NCBI RefSeq assembly: GCF_026130545.1
Contig: NZ_JAMOIM010000041.1
Location: 1-42,226, forward strand
Direction of reading: 5' to 3'
From: Lichenifustis flavocetrariae
GTDB taxonomy: Bacteria; Pseudomonadota; Alphaproteobacteria; Rhizobiales; Beijerinckiaceae
DNA length: 42,226 nucleotides
In this document: positions 35,663 through 42,226 of the stretch, piece after piece
How the letters are laid out: each line of letters begins with the position of its first letter
Numbering within the stretch: the stretch's first letter is position 1
Notes under the pieces: generated by a model
Told to the model about the DNA's origin: nothing
Database searches by the model: none
Seen by the model: the letters and a program-made list of their open reading frames with translations, nothing else
Translations under genes and position numbers: made by a program

Positions 35663-36805
35663 TCACATCCCGATCGCAGCGAAAATCATGGCGAAGAAGC
35701 CGTCGAGCACGATCACGAGGAAGATGGACTCCACGACGGACGCGGTCGTGCGGAGCCCGAGCGACTCGGCGCTGCCCTGCACGCGGAGCCCTTCGGCACA
35801 GGCGACGATGCCGATCACCAGCGCCATGAACGGTGCCTTGAGCAACCCGACCTCGAGATGGGTCACCGACACGGCGTCCCGCAATTGCGCGAGAAAGACG
35901 ATCGGGTCTGTGCCCCCGTAGAACCAGACCACGAGGCCGCCACCGGTCAGGGCCGCCATCGACCCGATGAAGGCGAGGATCGGTAACGCCAGGACCAGCG
36001 CGATGACGCGCGGCAGGATGAGCACCTCGACCGGGTCGAGCCCCATGGTGCGCAGCGCGTCGATCTCCTCGCGCATCTTCATCGAGCCGAGTTCCGCCGT
36101 ATAGGAGCTGCCCGAACGTCCCGCCACCATGATGGCCACGACCAGCACGCCGAGTTCCCGCAGCACCAGGATGCCGACGAGATCCACGACGTAGCTTTCG
36201 GCGCCGAACTTGCGGAAGTTGAAGATACCCTGCTGGGCGATGATGGCGCCGATCAGCAAGGTGATCAGCACGATGATGGGGATGGCCTGGAAGCCGACGC
36301 GATCGAGCTGGTGGACCATCGAGGTGAAGCGGAATCGGCGCGGCTGGACGACGACCCGTCCAGCCGCCGCGCTGACCGCGCCGAGCGTGGCTAGGAATTC
36401 GAAAAAGGAACCGCCAATGCCGCTGACACCGCGCCCGAGCGCCTCGACGCCAGCCAGCGGGCGCCTCTGGCGCGGTGACACCGGTCGCCTGTCATCGGCG
36501 AGGGCAACCGCATCCAACAAGGCCCGATAACGCGTAGGAGGGCCGCTGACCGCGACCGTGCGGCCGGCCGTCTTAGCGGCGCCGATGAGCCGGTCGAGGA
36601 GACAAGCGCCAAACGTGTCGATCGCGCTGACACCCTGAAGGTCCAGGGCTATTAATCCGGTGCCGGGCACTCCACCTGCCGCTTCGATCAGGGGATCGAG
36701 GGTCGCGGCGTGCGCGACCGTCCATGTGCCATCGGCGACCGCGGCAGCCGTTCCGTCTGGCTGAACGGACCAACGCAGCCCTCCCGGGCGTGTGAGGGAT
36801 CTCAT
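35663..36805 (-). CDS. MlaE-type permease with N-terminal STAS domain
   Basis: This 380-residue inner-membrane permease carries an N-terminal STAS-like domain (about 12-105, with LIALDLQGVSAIDTFGACLL) fused to an MlaE permease (about 130-380). Membrane segments include IPIIVLITLLIGAIIAQQGI, VDLVGILVLRELGVLVVAI, VIALVLALPILAFIGSMAAL and SIFLVIVLDGFFAMIFAAI. The family loop VAGRSGSSYTAELGSMKMRE and DALRTMGLDPVEVLILPR are clear. In many genomes the STAS protein (MlaB) is separate; the fusion form is common in alphaproteobacteria. I chose ATG 36805; the frame is open much further upstream inside the phosphoketolase gene but that part is a shadow. It is first in the lipid transporter unit, 170 bases after phosphoketolase. 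Confidence 0.9.
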   Translation of the reverse strand: MRSLTRPGGLRWSVQPDGTAAAVADGTWTVAHAATLDPLIEAAGGVPGTGLIALDLQGVSAIDTFGACLLDRLIGAAKTAGRTVAVSGPPTRYRALLDAVALADDRRPVSPRQRRPLAGVEALGRGVSGIGGSFFEFLATLGAVSAAAGRVVVQPRRFRFTSMVHQLDRVGFQAIPIIVLITLLIGAIIAQQGIFNFRKFGAESYVVDLVGILVLRELGVLVVAIMVAGRSGSSYTAELGSMKMREEIDALRTMGLDPVEVLILPRVIALVLALPILAFIGSMAALTGGGLVVWFYGGTDPIVFLAQLRDAVSVTHLEVGLLKAPFMALVIGIVACAEGLRVQGSAESLGLRTTASVVESIFLVIVLDGFFAMIFAAIGM

Positions 36806-36974
36806 GGGCTCTGCGACCCCTGACTCAGTAATAGCCGAGGTCCACTCGGACCTTGCCAAGGAAGACCCAGCGGCAGCAGCTCGTGTTCGTGCCAAATCGA
36901 ATGGGCACGGCGATGCCCGAGATGACCCGCAGGAACGGGAGGCGAGACAGGACCAGCGGGTCGAGGTGCATGGT

Positions 36975-39380
36975 TTAAGCCTCGCCGGACCGTTGAGAGG
37001 GCCACCGCCAATGCAACACCTCCGGCATGTCGATTCCGTATTGGTCGATGTAGCGCCAATGCTCGGCCAGCTTGTCGCAGATCGCCTGCTTGGCATAGGC
37101 CACCTCTGGCCCGAGGTGCGGCAGGCGGTCGATGACGTCCATGACGAGGTGGAAGCGGTCCAGCTTATTGAGGACCACCATGTCGAACGGCGTCGTGGTC
37201 GTGCCCTCGTCCTGCAAGCCATGGACGTGAAAGTTGCGGCTGTTGGTGCGGTTGTAGATGAGCCGGTGGATCAGTGTCGGATAACCATGGAAGGCAAAGA
37301 TCACCGGCTTGTCGGTCGTGAACAGCGCGTCGAAATCAGCAGCCGGCAGGCCATGGGGGTGCTGAGTCTTCTGCTGCAACGTCATCAGGTCGACGACGTT
37401 GATCACCCGCACCTTGAGCCCGGGTAGGTGCTGATGCAGCAGGTCGACGGCTGCCATGCATTCGAGCGTCGGGACATCACCGGCGCAGGCCATGACGACG
37501 TCCGGCTCGCCGCCACGGTCGTTGCTGGCGAAATCCCAGATGCCGAGGCCACGTTCGCAGTGCTTGATCGCCGCATCCATGGCGAGCCATTGCGGTTCGA
37601 GCTGCTTGCCGGCGACGATGACGTTGATGCGGTTCCAGGAGCGCAGGCAGTGGTCAGTGACCCAGAGCAGCGTGTTGGCGTCCGGCGGCAAGTAGATCCG
37701 CACTGTGTCGGCCTTCTTGTCCGCGACGTGGTCCATGAAGCCGGGGTCCTGGTGGCTCGACCCGTTATGATCCTGCCGCCAAACGTGGCTGGTGAGCAGG
37801 TAGTTCAGCGAGGCGATGGGCCGGCGCCATTCCACCTCGCGGCTCGTCTTCAGCCATTTGGCATGCTGGTTGACCATGGAATCCACGATATGGATGAAGG
37901 CCTCGTAGCATGAGAACAGGCCGTGCCGGCCGGTGAGGAGATAGCCTTCGAGCCACCCCCGGCAGGTGTGCTCTGAGAGGATTCCCATGACGCGGCCATC
38001 GGGGCTCAAATGCTCGTCGTCGTCCGGAGTCGTCGCCGCATTCCAATCGCGGCCCGTTGCCTCGAACAGCGCCTGCAAGCGGTTGGACGCAGTCTCGTCG
38101 GGACCGACGACGCGAAAATTCCGGGTCTCGGCATTCAGATGCATGACGTCGCGCAGGAAGCCGCCCATCACCGCCGTGGCCTCGCCGTCCGTTGCCCCGG
38201 GACGCACCACCGGAACCGCATGGCTCGCGAAATTGGGCAGGTGCAGGGGCCGCATGAGTGCGCCGCCGTTGGCGTGCGGGTTGGCACTCATGCGCCGATT
38301 GCCTACGGGTGCGAGGGCCGCGATGTCCGGGCGCAGGGTTCCCTTGTCGTCGAAAAGCTCTTCGGGCCGGTAGCTGCGCATCCAAACTTCGAGCGCTTGC
38401 AGATGGCCGGGCTTCTCCATGTCGCTGATCGGCACCTGATGGGACCGCCATGAGCCCTCGGTCTTGAGGCCGTCCACGGTTTTCGGGCCCGTCCAACCCT
38501 TCGGGCTCCGCAGCACGATCATCGGCCAGCGCGGCCGCTCATGCGCCCGGCCGCACCGGGCTGCGTCCTGGAGTTCGTGAATGGCCGCAACCGCGCGGTC
38601 GAGCGCGGCCGCCATGGCATGGTGCGTGAGAGCGGGGTCGTCCCCCTCGACGAAGATGGGCGTGTGCCCATAGCGCACAAGCAGGCTTTCCAGTTCGCTG
38701 TGGGACAGGCGCGCCAGCACGGTGGGATTGGCGATCTTGAAGCCGTTGAGATGCAGGATAGGCAGCACCGCACCGTCGGTCGCCGCGTTGATGAACTTGT
38801 TGGAATGCCACGCCGCCGCGAGCGGCCCCGTCTCCGCTTCGCCATCGCCCACCACGCAGGCGACGATCAGGCCGGGGTTGTCGAGCACGGCCCCGTATGC
38901 GTGGGCCAGCGAATAGCCGAGTTCGCCGCCCTCATGAATCGATCCCGGCGTTTGCGGTGCAGCGTGGCTCGGAATACCGCCTGGAAAGGAGAACTGCCGG
39001 AACAGCTTGCACATCCCGTTCTCGTCCCGGCCAACCTCGGGATAGAGCTCGCTGTAGGTCCCTTCGAGATAGGTGCTGGCCACGACGCCCGGCGCGCCAT
39101 CGCCAGGTCCGGCGACAAAGAGCACCAAGAGGTCCCGCGCTTTGATGAGGGGGTTGAGGTGCAGGTAGATGAAATCGAGCCCAGGCGTAGTGCCGAAATG
39201 GCCGAGCAGGCGCGGCTTGACGTGCGCCACCGTGAGCGGCTCGCGCAGCATCGGGTTGCCGAGCAGGTAGATCTGACCGACCGAGAGATAGTTGGCCGCA
39301 CGCCACCAGGCATGCATCAGGTCAAGTTCGGCGGGCGTAAGTGGGCCGGCGGCTACCGGCATCGGGGCGTGAGTGTTCAT
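36975..39380 (-). CDS. xfp: Phosphoketolase
   Basis: This 801-residue thiamine-diphosphate enzyme splits xylulose 5-phosphate (and often fructose 6-phosphate) with phosphate into acetyl phosphate and an aldose phosphate. The family signature [18 protein letters not shown] is near residue 148. The cofactor motif [19 protein letters not shown] is near 178, and the C-terminal part has [20 protein letters not shown] and [10 protein letters not shown]. Length is normal. GGAAGG lies before the ATG at 39380. Its product, acetyl phosphate, would be used by the acetate kinase three genes downstream on the same strand, which is broken in this sequence. The BON protein gene lies 75 bases upstream on the same strand. 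Confidence 0.95.
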   Translation of the reverse strand: MNTHAPMPVAAGPLTPAELDLMHAWWRAANYLSVGQIYLLGNPMLREPLTVAHVKPRLLGHFGTTPGLDFIYLHLNPLIKARDLLVLFVAGPGDGAPGVVASTYLEGTYSELYPEVGRDENGMCKLFRQFSFPGGIPSHAAPQTPGSIHEGGELGYSLAHAYGAVLDNPGLIVACVVGDGEAETGPLAAAWHSNKFINAATDGAVLPILHLNGFKIANPTVLARLSHSELESLLVRYGHTPIFVEGDDPALTHHAMAAALDRAVAAIHELQDAARCGRAHERPRWPMIVLRSPKGWTGPKTVDGLKTEGSWRSHQVPISDMEKPGHLQALEVWMRSYRPEELFDDKGTLRPDIAALAPVGNRRMSANPHANGGALMRPLHLPNFASHAVPVVRPGATDGEATAVMGGFLRDVMHLNAETRNFRVVGPDETASNRLQALFEATGRDWNAATTPDDDEHLSPDGRVMGILSEHTCRGWLEGYLLTGRHGLFSCYEAFIHIVDSMVNQHAKWLKTSREVEWRRPIASLNYLLTSHVWRQDHNGSSHQDPGFMDHVADKKADTVRIYLPPDANTLLWVTDHCLRSWNRINVIVAGKQLEPQWLAMDAAIKHCERGLGIWDFASNDRGGEPDVVMACAGDVPTLECMAAVDLLHQHLPGLKVRVINVVDLMTLQQKTQHPHGLPAADFDALFTTDKPVIFAFHGYPTLIHRLIYNRTNSRNFHVHGLQDEGTTTTPFDMVVLNKLDRFHLVMDVIDRLPHLGPEVAYAKQAICDKLAEHWRYIDQYGIDMPEVLHWRWPSQRSGEA

Positions 39381-39455
39381 CGTGTCGGTCCTTCCTGCAA
39401 TGGCGCGGGATCGTGCATCTCAGCTGACAGAGCCGGCACCGTCCTCAGCCCCCAG

Positions 39456-40106
39456 TCAGATGATCGAAAGATTGTTCTCGACGGCGGTAACGCCTGGGGA
39501 AGCCCATGCCGTGGCTGCTGCGACCTGTCTCTCATGGGGCGAGTGGACCGTGCCATCGAGGCGAACGGCTCCAGCGTCCACGCTCAACGTGATCGACGTT
39601 GGATCGAAGAACCATGAGCGATGCAGGGCATGAGTGATGTCGTCACTCACATTCGACACACTGACTTTGGGCTTGATCAAAATTTGGTTGTCGAGGCCAA
39701 CGACGCCGAGAACATGTCGAACATCGGCTTCAGCCGCTTCCTTCTGGAAGTGCCAAGTGACGTGCCCAGAGAGGGTCATCCACCCTTTCTCGACCTTGAT
39801 ATGAACGTCGTAGCCAGGATCGACGTCGTGCCATGCCAACCGGTCGACGGCCCGCTTCGCGATTTCGTCGTCATTCCACAGGTGATCGGCCGGCAACCGA
39901 ACCTCGATCTCTTCAACGACGGCTTTGACACCCTTCACTCTGCCGGCGGCAATCTCCGCAGCATGCTTCTGACCAAAGTCGTCGACGTAGCCCATAAGGC
40001 AGACCACGCCGTCTTGAGCGGTCACTCCGAGATGAGCTGCGTCCACGCGAGGTTCCCAAGCCAATTCGTCGAGAACGGATTTCTTCAAAGCGATGTCGTG
40101 ATTCAC
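39456..40106 (-). CDS. Triple BON-domain protein
   Basis: This 216-residue protein has three BON repeats (about 5-70, 77-146 and 150-215), each with a helix, a GxVxLxGxV strand pair and a second helix: DGVVCLMGYVDDFGQK, KGWMTLSGHVTWHFQK and AGAVRLDGTVHSPHERQ. BON domains in OsmY and related proteins bind phospholipid or the envelope and are induced by osmotic and stationary stress. OsmY is periplasmic, but no signal peptide is visible here, so this copy is probably cytoplasmic as in many alphaproteobacteria. The start is GTG 40106 with GGGGGA upstream. It is probably the first gene of the phosphoketolase-lipid transporter strand. Confidence 0.88.
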   Translation of the reverse strand: MNHDIALKKSVLDELAWEPRVDAAHLGVTAQDGVVCLMGYVDDFGQKHAAEIAAGRVKGVKAVVEEIEVRLPADHLWNDDEIAKRAVDRLAWHDVDPGYDVHIKVEKGWMTLSGHVTWHFQKEAAEADVRHVLGVVGLDNQILIKPKVSVSNVSDDITHALHRSWFFDPTSITLSVDAGAVRLDGTVHSPHERQVAAATAWASPGVTAVENNLSII

Positions 40107-40778
40107 TCAAAAGTCCCCCAACGGGAAGATGGCTAGGCGAACGCCGGACGACTCGTGCAACGACAAGCGCCAGATGACATGACGGAGATTGCCACAGTCA
40201 ACGTTATGGAAAGCGGCGACTTGGCCTTTTTCAGACCTTAGATGTTATGGGCGGATGCGACACGAACTGAGTTCGCGAAGCGACTATGCATTTACGCAAA
40301 GCCTTAAGGTATTCCAATTTGGTAGGCAGCTCTCACTTGAGCGAATTGCTTTCAATCTGAAGCGGTTCCTTCGGATGTAGGCGACATCTCTACCGGCCGG
40401 AACGACCTTACGAAGCCTATGCATTTTCGCACTGACTCTCGCCCTTTTTCGTTGCACAACATATTTTGTCTTGCGGCTATCCTGCCGGCGGTGGAAGTGT
40501 GCCGACCCATGTCATTCGAGGTGCGCACTTCAGTTTAACCGCCCGCATCGACGAGCGTCTGCGTCCCAATGCTTGGAGGATGCCCAAATTGGACGACTTC
40601 TATTGCCCGGTGGCGTTCAATGAGATGAGCCGGTGACCTATTCGATCTTGATGACGCACATGGAAGTGGGCACCACCAACGACGCAGTGCTGCGGGTGAC
40701 GGCCGGCCTCGCCAAACGCTTCAGCGCCGGCGCATTGGCAACCCCCGCGTCCCAGCCCATGCTGACCACCGCCCATAA
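40107..40778. other. Gene-poor stretch
   Basis: About 670 bases between the BON gene and recognisable transposase sequence. It should hold the promoter for the BON/phosphoketolase strand. The last 140 bases may already belong to the IS1380 element, whose outer end I could not define. I saw no inverted repeat end and no gene I can support. Confidence 0.4.
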
Positions 40779-41892
40779 ATGATCGAGCATGCCGTGACGA
40801 CGCTGGTCGGCCAACTGGTGTTCGGCCTCGCGCTGGGCTACGAGGACCTCAATGACCATGACGAACTGCGGCACGATCCGATCATGGCGGTGCTGGCGGG
40901 CAAGCTTGAGGCGCGTCGATCCGATTGCCCGCCGGTCGCCGGCAAGTCGACCCTAAACCGGCTCGAACTATCGCGGCCGCAGGCGAGCCGCTACCACAAG
41001 ATCAGCCACGATCCGCAGGCGGTCTAAGCGCTACGCGTCACGCTGTTCCTGTAGGCTCATCGCACGGTGCCGAAGCAGATCACGCTCGATCTCGACGCCA
41101 CCGACGACCCGTTGCATGGCGATCAGGAGGGGCGCTTCTTCCACGGCTATTACGGCGGCTATTGCTACCTGCCGCTCCACGTGTTCTGCGGCCGCCACCT
41201 GCTGTGCGCCAAGCTGCGGCGCTCGAACATCGATGCCAGTGTCGGCGCGGTCGAGGAGACGGCACGGCTCGTCAGCCAAATCCATCAGCGCCGGCCACGT
41301 GTGCGCATCCTGCTGCGCGCCGACTCGGGCATTGCGCGCGAGGCGCTGATGGCTGATGGCCTGATGCGAGTAGAACCGGGTCGACTACGTGTTCGGCCTG
41401 GCACGCAACAGCCGGCTCGTCGAGGCGATCGCGGTCGATCTCATCCAGGCCGAGGACGAGGCCGTCCGAACCGGCAAGCCGGCTCGCCGCTTCAAGGACT
41501 TCGCTACGCGACACTCGACAGTTGGTCGTGCCGGCAGCGGGTCATCGCCAACGCGGAATGGACCGGCGGTGACGCGAACCCCTACTTCATCGTCACCTCG
41601 CTCACCAGGGCCGAAGCGTCGGCGCGCTTCCTCTATGAACGGATCTACTGCGCGCGTGGAGAGATGGAAAACCGCATCAAGGAATGTCAGGGCGACCTGT
41701 TCGCCGACCGCACCTCGAGCGCCACCATGCGCGCCAACCAACTGCGGCTCTGGTTTGCTTCGATGGCCTATGTCCTGCTTTATGCGCTGAGCTGGATCGG
41801 GCTCGCCCACACCCACTTTGCCGACGCCAAGGCGGCACGATCCGCCTCAAGCTCCTCAAGATCGGCGCTCTCGTGACAACCAGCGTGCGAAG
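40779..41892 (+). pseudogene. IS1380-family transposase, decayed
   Basis: The frame opens with VFGLALGYEDLNDHDELRHD and RSDCPPVAGKSTLNRLELSR, typical of IS1380 transposases. It is then broken by two in-frame stops where glutamate is expected: TAA near 41025 (QAV*ALRVTLFL) and TAG near 41053. It continues with LDLDATDDPLHGDQEG, FHGYYGGYCYLPLHVF and ILLRADSGIARE, shifts near 41360 (VFGLARNSRLVEAI) and near 41510 (RYATLDSW, ECQGDLFADRTSS, then LRLWFASMAYVLLYALSWI), and again near 41830 (GTIRLKLLKIGALVTTSVRR). The N-terminal ~60 residues are unclear. At least five lesions show an old, dead copy. The right boundary abuts a short-chain dehydrogenase remnant at about 41892. Confidence 0.82.
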
Positions 41893-42170
41893 AGGCGCGT
41901 CGCGATCGGTCCGGGACAAGCCGCGGTGACCTTCACGCCGGTCTTCTCCAGATCAAGGGCAAGCCCCTCGGTGAAAAACAGGACGATGCCTTGGAAGCGG
42001 CATAGAGGGTCGCGCCGGCAAGCGGCTGGAAAGCCGCCGTCGACGCGAGGTTGATGACCCCGCCACGCCACGCCGCGACCATTTCGGGAGCGAAAGCATA
42101 GGTCAGCGCAACAAGCACGTGCAAGTTGGGGTCGACCTGCTCGATCGTTTAGCCCGGATTATGCAGGCCA
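41893..42170 (-). pseudogene. Short-chain dehydrogenase remnant
   Basis: On the minus strand TIEQVDPNLHVLVALTYAFA, PEMVAAW, GVINLASTAAFQPLAGATLY and the active-site AASKA (YxxxK as YAASK) identify the middle of a short-chain dehydrogenase. A frameshift near 41990 leads to LFFTEGLALDLEKTGVKVTA and ACPGPIATRLFAR, after which homology ends at the IS1380 element. Upstream a stop (near 42146) sits where the NNAG motif is expected. Both ends and the nucleotide-binding start are missing, so it is a fragment. The transposon probably truncated it. Confidence 0.7.
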
Positions 42171-42226
42171 ATAAGCATTGAGGTGGATTTTCTCTACCGG
42201 ACCGTGCCGTTTGTCCGATTTTGCGC

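Noticed and set aside
36806-37222. N-terminal extension of the MlaE permease frame
   Set aside because: It overlaps the 3' end of phosphoketolase and reads as low-complexity serine/threonine sequence. The STAS domain begins just after ATG 36805.
1-42226. General-stress sigma (EcfG, GGAAC-N16/17-GTT) promoters
   Set aside because: I looked for GGAAC-type -35 elements upstream of the stress genes. The few matches lacked a GTT at the right distance.
1-42226. CRISPR arrays, tRNA or rRNA genes, toxin-antitoxin pairs
   Set aside because: I saw no regularly spaced repeats, no cloverleaf-like sequence with T-loop GGTTCGAATCC, and no recognisable toxin or antitoxin.

Overview
The window looks like a GC-rich accessory region (replicon type not determinable) of an alphaproteobacterium, most likely in the order Hyphomicrobiales. 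The assignment is an inference. It rests on two double PRC-barrel proteins, a CbpA/CbpM pair, a LOV/HWE-derived sensor fragment, an MCE protein fused to a transport-auxiliary domain, and degraded IS110 and IS1380 elements. I saw no rRNA, tRNA or CRISPR array. Almost every intact gene belongs to stress, dormancy or low-energy physiology rather than housekeeping.

Layout. 1-5 kb: two small unknown proteins, then an oleate hydratase flanked by two paralogous double PRC-barrel proteins. 5.1-6.1 kb: a wrecked LysR regulator fused in frame to a scrap of IS110 transposase. 6.4-8.5 kb: a universal stress protein and a zinc alcohol dehydrogenase. 8.5-12.7 kb (minus strand): an overlapping operon of beta-phosphoglucomutase-like HAD enzyme, GH65 disaccharide phosphorylase and MscS channel. 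13.3-15.8 kb: an aldehyde dehydrogenase and a second alcohol dehydrogenase. 15.8-18.3 kb: gene-poor DNA around one LOV-like PAS gene that lacks the photoactive cysteine and any kinase domain. 18.3-24.1 kb: an Acg-type nitroreductase with a twin-arginine leader, an orphan PstB, and, divergent from it, a 635-residue protein with a PhoU-like/DUF47 C-terminus overlapping a pyruvate-phosphate-dikinase-like protein without the PEP/pyruvate domain. 24.6-25.9 kb: cbpM-cbpA. 26.4-29.8 kb: aldo/keto reductase, VIT-family transporter, diacylglycerol-kinase-like enzyme and metallophosphoesterase in a tight run. 29.9-39.4 kb (minus strand): phosphoketolase, an Mla-type lipid ABC system (permease, ATPase, MCE), acetate kinase and an MgtA-type P-ATPase. 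39.5-40.1 kb: a triple-BON protein. 40.8-42.2 kb: a decayed IS1380 transposase abutting a decayed short-chain dehydrogenase.

How it may work together (inference). Phosphoketolase plus acetate kinase would give ATP from sugar phosphates without respiration. Two alcohol dehydrogenases, an aldehyde dehydrogenase and an aldo/keto reductase would handle redox balance and aldehydes. GH65 plus the HAD enzyme would recover glucose phosphate from a disaccharide osmolyte, with MscS as pressure valve. The stress protein, CbpA/CbpM, BON and PRC-barrel proteins fit an envelope and protein-protection role. In this sequence acetate kinase and the P-ATPase are both broken by frameshifts, mostly at homopolymer runs, so either this arm is decaying or the sequence has indel errors there.

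The best candidate for an undescribed system is the 19.4-24.2 kb block: a phosphate-transporter ATPase with no transporter, next to a large PhoU-like protein translationally overlapped with a dikinase fragment that keeps the ATP-grasp and phosphohistidine domains only.
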